DNA of 64,000 nucleotides from Neopestalotiopsis rosae (Eukaryota; Ascomycota; Sordariomycetes; Amphisphaeriales; Sporocadaceae). The notes under the pieces are model-generated. The model was given only the letters and a program-made list of their open reading frames with translations. It had not been told where the DNA came from and made no database searches. The DNA is taken from contig JALGAS010000002.1 of NCBI GenBank assembly GCA_023078685.1, positions 3,286,001-3,350,000 on the forward strand. The letters are read 5' to 3'. Shown here piece by piece: positions 12,820-24,085 of this stretch (positions are counted from its first letter, which is position 1; every line of letters starts with the position of its first letter). The position numbers were made by a program, and so were the translations under genes.

Positions 12820-14685
12820 GTTGGTCAAGCTCCATGATGTCGAAAATCGTTGATCGCACACTCAAGGTTTCCATCGCATTGTGTTGAATTTCATCTCATT
12901 ACTCTCCCAAGGCCGTGACATGTTCATCGCATAGTCCAGTCTTTCAAGAGCCGTCTGATGCGGGGAATGGAGTCAGTCGCATCAATGTTTGAACAGCGCC
13001 CCAAGGATCTCCACCCGCAAACATTTCCCAAAACGTACATGTTCAAAACGTATTTGCAGCCAATTGTCGCTCACGACTCAACACTAGCTGCTAGTCGCAA
13101 AAACCAATTTGCGGAGGCGCTGCAGAGACTCCAAACCTAGACTTCTCAACAGCAACTTTCCACACCTTGGCGAAGTTCCGTATTCTCTTTTGGGCCTGCC
13201 TTGCGACCGCGGATAGTAATCTTTCCTCCACGATGCCGAGGCCCTCGGTCAACCTGGCATAGAAAAGAGGCTATTCCAATCAGTTTACGAGAGTTTTGCG
13301 AGGAGTAGGAAGAGTTGATAGGTGGCTATGCACTTTCATTACACTTATGTGGCCCATGGTCTGGTATGCCCCCTCACCTGCTCCGATTGGCCTTTCATGT
13401 ACCAGTCATAGCGCAGTATCGAGTTCTATGGGGAACATATAGTCCATGTTGACTAATGGCCCTTACAAAGAGTAGGGCATAATGATGACCACCTCCTAGA
13501 TCAGAGCATTGGATGTAGTCCGATGGTGTGGTCAACACCCCTGGGCCCCTCCCACATCTTAGCTCAGGTTACACCCGTTTCTAGAAGGACATGTCAGTCA
13601 ACGTCAAGAGCGCCTCATGATGCCTACTCATCTACTTGAGACCCCAGATTGGCCGCTTCATACAAAGAAAGCCAAGAGCGCTTGAGACATCTCAGGCTGG
13701 TAACCTCGGCCAACACAGCATGATTTACGAGCCTGAGGTGAATCCCATGTGATATAATCACAAACGGTATACAGAGAAAGTACAAGAGCCAAAAAGCCTT
13801 AAACAAGAACAAATTACATTAGTGCTAATGATGTTCCACGGACTAAGGATTATACTGAAGGACATTCGATAAATAGGTTAGCCAAACAGCACCGAAGCGC
13901 GCCTCGATCAAGTTTTGTTACATCGGGCTGAAGCTTATTCTAGCTCTCTGATCTCTATATATGTACATAGCTTTTGTAAGAGCACTTGATAGTAAGCCGT
14001 AGAGGGGTAAACCGTATAGAAAAGTGCTCCTTACTCGAAAAAGGTATTTGGGAGTATAAGTGCCTACAAAAAATCCACATGGCAAATTATAGTCGCAAAG
14101 AAGGGTAGTTCATTATGGAGATTCAGCCCCTCTTTGTGTTCATAGGCTAGCCTCTCTTAGTATTCCTCGCGATATATCCTCGGTCATTGCCCTTGCAAGA
14201 GGCTGAACGGTTTTGCAGCACCCAGATAGGTTCAGTGGATTCAGTTGCATGAGTTGACATGCAGTAGATGGCTTCAGTCAGATGAGTCTTCCCATAGTGA
14301 CAGAAGCCAAATAATAAAATTTTTTTATCCTCGATGTCCTAGAATTTAGATCTATAATGCAGGTATTATGGTCCCTCGCTCTGTTGGTACTCGGATTTAC
14401 ACTTTCGGCCGAAGTGTTACACCGATATAACTTTTTGCACCGAAGACCACCTGCTCTTATATATTCAATAGCTCTTTACGAATTTCTTTGGGGCTCGATT
14501 GTGACAACTCAGACTCCTATGGAAGCTCATTCTTAATGTTTTGCCCTCTCCATCAGATCAGCTGAAATATGTTGTGTCTTAATAACTTTCATCAATCATT
14601 AGATCAGAGACAATCTCTATACATTTCCTGCGAGGCTAATTGTCTCTAATTCTTTAGATAGCCAAGTTATATTCAATTTAAGATC
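12820..14685. other. Gene-free stretch, A/T-rich toward its right end
   Basis: About 1.9 kb between the cutinase promoter and the aldolase stop. From roughly 13600 to 14680 the sequence is visibly richer in A/T than the flanking genes and is full of stops in all frames. This could be decayed repeat DNA, but I find no terminal repeats, target-site duplication or protein remnant to prove it. A near-perfect palindrome with core CGGCCG lies near 14400-14417. Confidence 0.45.
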
Positions 14686-16045
14686 TTATAACCTCGTCGA
14701 TATTTCATTCATTGCTGCGGCCTGCTTACTCATACCAGCAAGCAAGAGGGCGAGGTCTCTACCTGCCATGGCGAATCTGCGAGCAAAAGTGTTAGCCTTT
14801 TTACAGTCTCAAATCATTATGGTAAGGCCTGAGAAAAGGTTCTTCATACCTTATAGATGGATGTCTCTTGACAAAAGTTTCCAGCAAGTCGGGACGTGGC
14901 TCTAAACCGCCAAGTCCAACGAAGACTTTGCGGCCGTCGGTGCTCGCTTTCTCCGCCGCGGCGGCTACCTTGCCGACCAGGGAATGGAAAAGTTCTGAGT
15001 CGTATTCGCCCGGAATGCCAAATCTGGGACATGTCAGCAAATCAAGCTTGAAACCAATTTTGTTGGGTTTCCAGCTACATACTCCATACAAAGATCGGCA
15101 CAGCCGATCAGCAGAGCATCGATCCCTGGAACAGCTGCAATTGCCCTAGATATATGTTAGCTGAGGATGCACAGAGCGAAACTTAAAAGGGAACCAAGTC
15201 AATGGCTGATTTAGTCATAATAATGGAGACTTACTCGACGTTTTCGATGCCTTCGGTTGTCTCTATCATGGGCATTATCATGACCTCATCATTGACAACC
15301 TCGCCAATGGCTGCATAGCTTAGATTCGTCGTGTATTGTGTCATTGCCGTGACCATGGTCACGGAACGATGTCCCTATGAATCATGGTTCAGATTCCGAT
15401 TTTGTGAATCCGTTCGCTAGATAGGCTGGACTCACCAGAGGCGGAAACTTGGATGCATTCACACACATGCGAGCCTGCTCAACGTTGTTGACGTGTGGCA
15501 CAATAATAGCCTGGGCTGCCGAATCGAGGCATCGCGAAATCCATTCTGATGAACAGGTGGGAACGACCACCATTGGTGTTATTCTGTGCACATTGTATCA
15601 GCACCATGAGCTCCGTAATCAATTGAGTGGGTCGTTAATTGAGTCCCGCACGCCGAGGCGGATACCGCCCGGACATCCCGGCCTGTATGTGCTTGGTTCT
15701 CTCGGCCGAGACTATCATAGTCCGGACACCTCCAAGGTAGAAGCGGAAAAATATCCGAAATTTCCTCGCAACTTACCCAACATTAAGGCATGAAACCGCC
15801 ACATCCTTCATGGTCTCAATACTCATGGCCATGTGCTCAAGGTTCATTAAGACCGCCGAGTATCCTGCGCGCTTTGCCACCAGGGGCATTTCTGTGGAAA
15901 AGGCGATACGCATTCCAAACGAGTGTGCTAGCTTGTTCTCGCGCATCAATTGCTTGACCAGGTTCGGCCGACATATCTCTCGCGCCAAAGCTAGCTGCTC
16001 GGGTGGCACTGCTGCTCTTGTGACTGGCTTGGTGTTGGACGACAT
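14686..16045 (-). CDS. HpcH/HpaI-type class II aldolase
   Basis: Metal-dependent aldolase/citrate-lyase-fold enzyme. Relatives cleave 2-keto-3-deoxy sugar acids or 4-hydroxy-2-oxo acids to pyruvate plus an aldehyde. Model (minus strand, six exons): 16045-15777, 15583-15436, 15374-15235, 15145-15083, 15023-14850, 14776-14686; 294 aa. The splice phases chain without a stop. Conserved pieces include NLEHMAMS with Glu70-His71 in the usual substrate/metal-side position, IIVPHVNN, the metal-ligand region PMIETTEG (Glu177) and GCADLCMEFGIPG (Asp203), matching the family order. A more typical sequence has Asp before LEH; here it is Asn. The gene starts 545 bases from, and is divergent to, the Fen2/Liz1-type transporter, so the two may form an uptake-and-cleavage unit. 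No signal peptide; probably cytosolic. Confidence 0.87.
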
Positions 16046-16590
16046 GTTGGCTGAATGTGATGACGTATTTCTGGGTGGTATATTCGTGTATCTTTGGAAT
16101 ATGTGCTGTGTTTTCTGTAGGAATCTAATCTGAATGATTCACTCTTAAACCCCTTGTATAATCTTTTTTAAAGCTCCAAGTCGGGGTGGACCCGCCGTCA
16201 GGATCAATCATACTGGCTATCAGATCTAGGGTGGATCGCATGTTATGGTCGCAGCTAATCAGCACACGACCCCAATGTCCGAAGCGGCATGCTTATCAGC
16301 GCACTGTCGGCGCCGAGCCCGAAAGGTCTATGTAGTACACTTTATGCATCCGGGTATGCAAGGCCGATGGGTAGCTACAGCCACCACCCGTCGGATGATG
16401 CGCGCCGTTGATCTGGGTGCTATCCTGGACTCGAATGTCCCGTATCTTATCGAAAGGCCCAAGAGATGCTCTAATCTAGAGGAGGGTATGAGGTATTGAT
16501 ATACTGTCGAAACTAGTATTTCTGGAATGAATATGAAGTGATTCAACATACTACTTCATTTATTTGACGACTTCCGACAGCACCGCGAAG
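16046..16590. other. Shared divergent promoter of aldolase and transporter
   Basis: A 545-base region between two divergent start codons. It should contain both promoters. No single regulator site is recognisable with confidence. Confidence 0.5.
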
Positions 16591-18736
16591 ATGTCGACAA
16601 AAGAGGCAGAGAACCAGAAAACTGGGGTGGCAGAGTTGGATATGGAATACGCGCCACCAGAGAAGCTATCGCTAGGAAAGAAGATTCTGTACCACCTTTG
16701 GGATGCCGACCAACACTTGAAGAGCCCACAGGTATGTCAGATTGAAAGCTGGACATGTTCAATTGACTCACAAGGTTTAGGAACGGGCGCTCGTTAGAAA
16801 GCTTGATTTTGGCATCCTGATTTGCGCAACCTTGGGATGGGTAAGTGACTCCGGCAATGCTTCGAAAATCAACAAAACTGAGTTTGAAATACTGCAGTGG
16901 ATGAAATACATTGATCAATCGAATATCGCCAATGCATGTGAGTATCGTGTTCCATTGAACCAATTTCGGACTATGAAGACTGACATGGTACCAGACGTAT
17001 CTGGCATGAAAGAAGATCTGAACATTGAAGCAAATGAGTACACTTACATGCTGAGTCCGTCTTCCCTATTGGCAGTCGCAATGGAACAAAAGTTACTAAT
17101 GCGACCGTAGTGTGCTATACAATCAGCTTTGCTATCGTCCAAGTACCAGCCAATGCGATCGCACTCAAAATCCGGCCCCGTATCTGTTTGGTAGTGTGCG
17201 AGATTGGATGGACCATCTTCACGTAGGGTCCCTGTCTTCCTATCGATTTTGTGCAATTGCGAAAATTCAAAGATCAACCAGCTAACCATTTACTTTGTAT
17301 ATAGATTTGCGCAAGCTGCTGCAAGAAGCAGCAACGACATGTACGCCTTTCGCTTCATGGTCGGTCTATTCGAGTCTGCATTCAGCCCCATCATCATCTT
17401 CCTGCTGGGATCATGGTATAATAAGTCAGAGTTGGCGAAACGGGTAGCGATCTGGCACATCACGGGATTCTTCGGTTCCGCAACTTCTGGATTCCTCGCG
17501 GCAGGTATCCACGCATCCCTTGATGGTCATTTGGGACTGGCTGGTTGGAGATGGCTTTACATCAGTAAATATCCCTCGAAGCCCCTTCAAAAAGTGACAT
17601 TGCTAATACCTACTTAGTTTGTGGTTGCATGTCACTTCCGGTAGCTGTCTCGGTCTGGTTCCTGCTGCCCGACTACCCACACAACACGACCGCCTGGTAC
17701 ATCACCGAGGAAGACCGCGAGATTGCCATGCGCCGGTCTGCTTATGCCGGGAAAACAAACGTCACGGGTAAGATGGACCTTGCTCTCGTCAAGCGCATGT
17801 TTGGCAATTGGCGTTGGTGGACCTTGTGCTTGATGTACATCTTTTACGGCAACAGCTGCCAGGCGAACCAGTACTTTTCCGTCTATCTCAAGTCAGCCGG
17901 ATATTCCGTCGCGCTACGCAATGTTATTCCTGCGTGCGCCAATTTGGTCTCGATGGTGACAGACTTCTTTTACGGCATGATGTCCGACATGTTCCAGAAC
18001 CGTTCTTATTGGATGATGGGTCCGCTGGTAAGTTTTTCAAGTAACTGGTCTCGATCCTAATCGTGCTCGCTACTGACCTTGTCTGTCCCAGCTGTGCACA
18101 ACTGCAATCGGATCCGCCATTTTGACGGCATGGCCAGATTCTGATGCCCCCAAGATTGCTGCCTTCTTCCTGTGTGCTGGAGGCTATGTTACAGCTGTCG
18201 CATGGGTAAAGTTCCATGGTCTCCATCAAGCAGTCGTAAAAGCTAACCAAGGTGCAGACTTGGGCGAATGAGATCAACAACGGCAATGCGGAAGAAAGAG
18301 CACTGACTATTTCGAGTATGAACGGACTATTCTATGCTACAAGTGAGCGACTCTGATGCAAAGCCTTGATCGACAATTGCCTTGATACTGACGCATTTAC
18401 AGACTCCTTTCTTCCCATTCTCATCTTTCCTCAAACCACGGCGCCGCGCTACGAGAAGGGATTCCCGTCGATCTTGGCATTCGCTCTTATTGCCGTAGTC
18501 CTGATCTGTGAGTCGTGGTCCCCTTTATAAAAAACATTGCGCATTTCACTAATTCTTTTTCCGCAGTCTTGACCGACTTCCTCCACAAGCGTCAGCTGAA
18601 GCAGGAGCAAGTGTTGCAAGCCGAGCAGCCCCTCTCTGAAATCCCCAAAATGCCCGACTTTGATGAGGAGAAGGAAGCTGAGAAGCGCCTGGCTAGCTCG
18701 GTAGCACCAGTACAAGGTTCAGTGGCAATCATGTAA
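16591..18736 (+). CDS. MFS transporter, Fen2/Liz1/Vht1-like (anion:cation symporter family)
   Basis: Plasma-membrane proton symporter; named relatives import pantothenate (Fen2, Liz1) or biotin (Vht1). Model: exons 16591-16731, 16781-16840, 16898-16937, 16995-17054, 17111-17222, 17305-17564, 17618-18027, 18092-18205, 18258-18342, 18403-18507, 18567-18736; 518 aa. Typical landmarks are LWDADQHLKSPQ before helix 1, MKYIDQSNIANAYVSGMKEDL, the GLFESAFSP helix, and NSFLPILIFPQTTAPRYEKGFP near the last helices. The fourth exon ends at a weak donor (GTCCGT), but only this site keeps frame into MCYTISFAIVQVPANAI. The start is the ATG at 16591, followed by a hydrophilic 45-residue N-terminus. The divergent aldolase neighbour suggests the cargo may be a short organic acid rather than a vitamin. 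That is inference. Confidence 0.9.
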
Positions 18737-19269
18737 TGAAGTTGTAGTCAGGCTGCAGAGCGACCGCGAAGAGGATAGGATGAGCTCGGAGCTGGCCACG
18801 CCTCATTGGAATGTTGATACAGCCCGCCTAAATAACAGTGCTTCAAAGAGATCGATCGAATCGTGAATCAATTTTTGGAGAATATGTCTAGAATGAGAGT
18901 GTAGCCATTGTCATCTCGAATTTGTAAGAACTATAGACGTGACTAATTTGTGGTGGTTTGAGCGCCCCAAAATGGTATGTGTATCGCCAATCCAGACTGC
19001 CATTGCCACTGCTGGTAGATGGTATGTTGGGCACAGTATGCCCTATTGTGTCCCCTAGCGCCACACCGCCCTTGGGCGACGTCGCCTGTTCTAACAGGTG
19101 CACCGAGCACTAGAGTACGCTGCACTAATTGTTCATTCTGTCCACTAATTCCCACACTACCTTCCATCTGAAGCTTCATGTCACAATCTTTTTGTAATTC
19201 AAACAAGGCTAAAATCTGGCACCCAATAATGTGATTATTTCATCCAAATAGCGATCGATAGAGTACTAT
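18737..19269. other. Convergent 3' regions
   Basis: A 533-base spacer between two convergent stop codons (transporter + and propeller protein -). I see no gene. Confidence 0.55.
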
Positions 19270-21309
19270 CTACTCAAAGTAGGATCGTGGTATATACTGA
19301 GGCATGGAATCTTCCCACATGCTGTCCGTCAGCGCCGTCTTGTTCGACCCATCGGCGTTCATGATGATGATTTGTCCATACGGCTGGAAGGTATTGTCAT
19401 ACAAGGGACTCTCATCGCGGAAACCGTGCATACCGCTGTTGTACATGATGCGACCGTCCGGCGCCCAGACAGCGTGAGCATCGTTGGCATGTGACTCTGT
19501 CAATATCTTGAGATCTGTTCCGTCTGGACGGATCGTTGCGATGTCGTAGCGGTCGTCATACCAACGGTTACCGTACTCATAGGTCCAGTTGACCTGGCGA
19601 GCAAACACGATCAGTTCACCATCGGGTGACCAGCCCGGAGTGTTGTCCCAGCCGTCGGTAATTTGCGTCGTGTTGCCCGTCTCCATGTCCATGACGTGTA
19701 GACCGAGCGGTCCGTTCTCCCCATCCCAGAGCCGGAAAACAAGTTTCGTGCCATCTGGAGAGAAGGAAGGGAAGCCAGCGTTGTAAGTTCCATCCGTGAT
19801 ATTTTCGTAGGAAGAGCCGTCGGCCTGGAACAGGTACAGCGCGCCAGGACTGGACGCGCGACCGGCAAACCAAGTGCCGTATCCTACTGCCAGTTGTGAT
19901 CCATCAGGGTTCCAGGTCGGCTGGAACGCACCACCTGTACCGAATCCAGTGCTCACGCCACCAACGACATGTACGTCAAAGGCGGTCACGAGATCACTGT
20001 AATCGGCGTCGGTAATGACGACCGACGAGGAGGCATTGAGGAGTTGCTTCTGGGTAGTGGCCATACGCTGGGTCGCATTGTTCCATTGTGGGAACACGTC
20101 CATGAAGCGATACTCATATTCGTGGTCCCAACTGAAAAGCGGCTTCTCCGCCGAACGTTGAGTCCAATCGTAGACTTCGTACACAACCTTGGATCCATCT
20201 GGGGACCAGGTAGGGTTGCGCAGTGTGCCATTGAAGAAGGCGTGGGTGGCGTCAGTCGTGGTATAGTTGACACCGGGCTGCTGGCCAGACTTGACATTGT
20301 AGCCCACAGTCGTGGTGTTACCAATGAAATAGCCTGAGACGACTAAGGAGCTGCCGAATGTGTGCTGTGTGACATCACTCCCGGTCGCCACGTCGACACT
20401 GAACAATTGCGACACAACACCCGAGTTTCCGCCGCGGGAGATGCCATGTGCATTATAAGTGTCTTCGGTAGTCAAGTTGTAGTAGACCAAGCGGCTTCCA
20501 TCGGAAGACCATTGAGGACTACCAAGACAATAGCCAGGTTGCCCAACAACCTTGCGGAACTCAGTCCCATCTGGCTTGACGACGTAGAGGGATAGGGTCT
20601 GGGTGTGTTCCCAACCGACACCATCGCTGTGGCCGGTCCAGTCCGTGTTGGCATCGGAGCTTAAGGCGATCCACTGACTATCGGGCGACCACGAGGGTCG
20701 GAAGAAACCGTGAGGACTGGCATAGTCACCAATGGTCTCATCGCTGCCCGTCACGTTGACAGATGTGGCAGTGGCCAGGTCCAGCACAAAGACATTAGCC
20801 GTCGAGTTGATGGCAGTGGAGACGTAGGCCAGTTTTGTGCCATCGGGCGACAAGGTTCCTGCGTCCTCGAATGAGTCCTGGGCGACGAGTGTTTCGAGAC
20901 CGGTACCGTCTGGTTTGACGCGGTATACATCAGACTGGCCATCAGCTCGACGTTCACTGCTAAAGACAATCCACTCGCCATCTGCCGACCAGGAAGCATG
21001 AAAGTCGAACGGTGCAGTCTGGTCACCCAGCAGCTTGGTGGCGTCGGTGCCGTCTGCATTGGCGATCCAGAGCTCCGAGCCAGAAGGACCGATGCGGTTC
21101 ATATACATGACTCCGAGCTTGTCATCGGCCGGTGGAGTGCGCTTGATCTCCTTTGCGGCAGGAACATCGTTATTGACTGCATCTTTGGAGAGTTTGGCAG
21201 CATAGGGGCATTCGCGCTGCGCCGCGGCCTGCTGAGCGGCGTAGGGACATGAAGCCGCGAAACCAGTGCCGGCGGCGATGCCAGCCACAAGAATGCTAAG
21301 GAATCGCAT
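19270..21309 (-). CDS. Secreted TolB-like (PD40) beta-propeller protein
   Basis: Single-exon gene, 679 aa. The N-terminus MRFLSILVAGIAAGTGFAAS reads as a signal peptide. It is followed by two copies of a CPYAA motif about 17 residues apart (C21 and C34 by count). The rest is built from PD40/WD40-like repeats. I count about nine W-S-P-D-G type cores (for example WSADGEWIVFSS, LSPDGTKLAYVS, WSPDSQWIALSS, WSSDGSRLVYYN, WSPDGSKVVYEV, WNPDGSQLAVGY, FSPDGTKLVFRL, WSPDGELIVFAR and WAPDGRIMYNSG), enough for a closed propeller with extra strands. TolB propellers bind proteins or peptides, and some relatives are peptidase domains, but I see no catalytic Ser-hydrolase domain here. Substrate and role are unknown. 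The gene lacks introns, unlike its neighbours. Confidence 0.85.
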   Translation of the reverse strand: MRFLSILVAGIAAGTGFAASCPYAAQQAAAQRECPYAAKLSKDAVNNDVPAAKEIKRTPPADDKLGVMYMNRIGPSGSELWIANADGTDATKLLGDQTAPFDFHASWSADGEWIVFSSERRADGQSDVYRVKPDGTGLETLVAQDSFEDAGTLSPDGTKLAYVSTAINSTANVFVLDLATATSVNVTGSDETIGDYASPHGFFRPSWSPDSQWIALSSDANTDWTGHSDGVGWEHTQTLSLYVVKPDGTEFRKVVGQPGYCLGSPQWSSDGSRLVYYNLTTEDTYNAHGISRGGNSGVVSQLFSVDVATGSDVTQHTFGSSLVVSGYFIGNTTTVGYNVKSGQQPGVNYTTTDATHAFFNGTLRNPTWSPDGSKVVYEVYDWTQRSAEKPLFSWDHEYEYRFMDVFPQWNNATQRMATTQKQLLNASSSVVITDADYSDLVTAFDVHVVGGVSTGFGTGGAFQPTWNPDGSQLAVGYGTWFAGRASSPGALYLFQADGSSYENITDGTYNAGFPSFSPDGTKLVFRLWDGENGPLGLHVMDMETGNTTQITDGWDNTPGWSPDGELIVFARQVNWTYEYGNRWYDDRYDIATIRPDGTDLKILTESHANDAHAVWAPDGRIMYNSGMHGFRDESPLYDNTFQPYGQIIIMNADGSNKTALTDSMWEDSMPQYIPRSYFE

Positions 21310-22330
21310 TTTGCACAGAGTCGCTCTCCGATGGAAATTGGAGTAAATGTTTACAAAACCTCTGTCTGGAGGCTCATTCTGCTGTGTAACTTACCTCTGG
21401 ATAATGTTATATTTAACCATAATATGTATCTCCGAATCCGACTACGTCCGACCGAAAGAGACTGCCAAGATTTGTCGTTGTATTCTATACTAACCCAAGC
21501 TAGCTTTCGGAATGGAAGGTCGCAGCAGGCCAAGCGTCTTAGCACCCCGGTATAGCCAACGGGCATCGGTAGTGCAACCGCTTGGGGGTGGGTCCATTGA
21601 GATTGTAAATCCGAACAAAATATTGTGGCGAGCGAGTAAAACTAGCCCTTTTCAAATTGCTGGAGGTGATTGCCCCGGATCATCATATCGGTGCGTGGAG
21701 GCATCTATCCCAGACAATCGTGTTGAACGTCGTAGTCGACAGGGTAAGGATCTGAGCATTGATCGCCGGCTGTAGCAGGGGCCTCGGCCGAGCTTGTGTA
21801 ATCACGTTCTTGCACAATGTGCCCATGTACTACTGTTCAAGAGCCAAGAAGAAGAGTACAAACAGTATAATATATGGCAATAAGAAGCTCAGGTATGGAG
21901 TCAAAATAGCCAATAGCATTGTGGCCAACTGGGTCGTTAGTATGTCGAGATACTTCGACGCCACCCCTATAATTGATGTATGGGGCTAGTTTACAGACGT
22001 GGGGGTGGGGGAGGCTTTTATACCTGGATGCTAATGTCTAAATGGTGCACCTATCCTAGATTGAATTGAATTGAGTTGATATTATACCTAGGTAGTATCT
22101 AGTCATGATATAAAACTCTCCACCTACATAACATTCAGGCTCAGCGCTAAGTGGAGGCTACTTGTACCTCAATCCACTGATGAAAAGCTCGATACTGGTC
22201 ACCTATTCTCACCAAATCTGCACCACACCTAGTGTACTTACTGACCCAGGTACTTCAACGAACTTTCTGACATGTTTCAAGCCGACGTGGCATCAAAACA
22301 AGAAATATGTATGCTATGGGAAGTCCCCTA
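21310..22330. other. Gene-free stretch with a short SDR-like peptide frame
   Basis: About 1 kb. A frame at 21764-21800 reads IAGCSRGLGRA, which resembles the Gly-rich cofactor loop of short-chain dehydrogenases. A stop lies just upstream and nothing family-like follows, so it is not called a gene. A TACCTAGGTA palindrome lies at 22084-22093. Confidence 0.4.
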
Positions 22331-23393
22331 TCAAGCCTTCTTGACAAGCACACCCTGAATTCTGGGCAAGCAACTGACCAGATCCTCGGGCGCTTCAATC
22401 TCGTTGGGGTTCTCCCACTCTCCAGCGTTGAGAATATCGGCCAACACGTCTCGGTTCAAGTGACAACCGCAGAATGTGCTCCAGCCAGGATTCAAGATAA
22501 CTTCATGCGTCTCAGCCCAGGTATTTGCAAGCTTTTTTGCTTGATTTGAGGGGAAAAGCACGTACCTTGTTCTGCCATGGTGAGGCGGCTCTTGCTCCAT
22601 CCGTGCTCCCAGAAAATGAACTTTCCTCCAGGTTTGAGGAGCTTCCATACCTCCTTCATCACTATCTTGGGATCTTGGACAGCACAAAGGACTTGAATCG
22701 ACAAGATGCTGTCCAAGCTGCCTTCACTGATTCCCTCGCGCCTCAGTTTGTCGCTTTCTTCGACGCCCGCAGCGACGAGCTTGTACTTGTCGCGGATGTT
22801 ATGCTTGTCCAACTTGGCATTGATCTCGTCCTCGTAACATGGGTTGGGCTCGACACCTTGCGACAGTTCAGTGTCAGCTCCTTTTCCCATGCCAGGGGGA
22901 TGAATTGAGATAACAAAGGAAACATGTGGAGGAGAATGATGCGAAACTCGGGTAGGCCTTACCATAGATATAGCTCACGCGCGACATGTCAAAGCGATGA
23001 AGCTGATTGCCTGACCCAGGACCCAGCTCGAGGACCACGCCACTGGCAGCCTTGACGAGCGATGGCACAATGGTAGTGTCCTCAAAAGTAATAAAGCCAT
23101 TAGCTGCACATGAGTGGTCAGTCAATCAATTGACAGCGATGAGATGCAGAATGGAGGAAAGCCAATTACATGTTGTGCAGAAGAGCTTGGCCATGGCGGC
23201 ATCGCGAACTTCTTGGATCCGAGACAGTGCCCCGAGACCGTCTCGACGAAAAGCGTCCTTAAGAGCTTCCCAATGGACTGTGAAGAGGATCAGCGCAGCC
23301 CAAGCAATCGTGGAAGAGACTCGTACGGCCAATTGAGAACCAGATCATTCCGCATATGCGGGAAAAGGCAGCCAGCCGAGGATTTTGAGGCAT
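22331..23393 (-). CDS. SAM-dependent methyltransferase (class I, type 11)
   Basis: Small-molecule methyltransferase, likely membrane-associated through a hydrophobic N-terminus. Model (minus strand): 23393-23327, 23277-23170, 23103-22963, 22856-22566, 22500-22331; 258 aa. The SAM-binding motif I is VVLELGPGSGNQL in exon 3. It is followed by YGVEPNP (acidic ribose ligand region) and LDSILSIQVLCAVQDP, and the post-motif LKPGGKFIFWEH is in exon 4. The C-terminal NPGWSTFCGCHLNRDV segment matches the usual end of METTL7-like fungal proteins. The start was chosen by a 49-base first intron with a good CTGAT branch site. Without that intron the N-terminal frame has no ATG. The first exon is therefore less certain than the rest. 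Substrate unknown. Confidence 0.75.
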
Positions 23394-24085
23394 GATGTGC
23401 TACAGGCCACAGTCACGACGATGACAACAAGCAATTGATGTTTCGCACGATTGAGTAGAGTGTTCAATGGTATTGGGAAGGAAATAGTAAAGATTTGCGT
23501 CACTATCACGAGTAAATATCAGTATTGATGTGGGAAGTATGATAGATAGGTACGTATTCTGACACACCCAATTGAGCTTTTGTGTAAATAGAAAGGAGGA
23601 ATGATTGTATGATATGCGGCTGGGTCGATGTTAGGTCATAGGGACTTGAATGCCATTAATCTTATCGGTAGCCTCCGGCGCCAAGCATGTGCCATAGCGG
23701 CCGCTTAGCTGCGACTGTGCCGCACTTGCACCGTTCTTCAGTGCCCTAACAACGTACGCGATTGGTGCGATCAAGGATGATTGCATAACCCTCTTCTTAG
23801 GGCAGAAGAACATGGTCGATGTAAGCGCGAAGCTTTCACTGCGTATGCATGATACTGGTCGAACCTGCGACAGCCTCGGTCAGTCAGCGAGTACGGGGGC
23901 GATTGCGCGTCACTGAGGTGACTGAAGCAGCCTAGCTGGCTCGTGAGCTAAATGGCGCCGTGAGAACGATTTGTATTGATGTAATGAACTCTTTCATATT
24001 AGCTATTTCTTGGTATCATAATGCATTAATAATGAGTCAAAAGTGAAAGATCTTAGACCCTCCCAGGTGGACTCGGATCCCGATC
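23394..24085. other. Gene-free spacer
   Basis: A 692-base spacer between the methyltransferase start and the stop of the stalked membrane protein. It should hold the methyltransferase promoter. I see no gene or repeat. Confidence 0.5.

Noticed and set aside
13600..14680. Possible mutated transposon in the A/T-rich stretch
   Set aside because: No terminal repeats, target duplication or transposase remnant could be seen; A/T bias alone is weak evidence.
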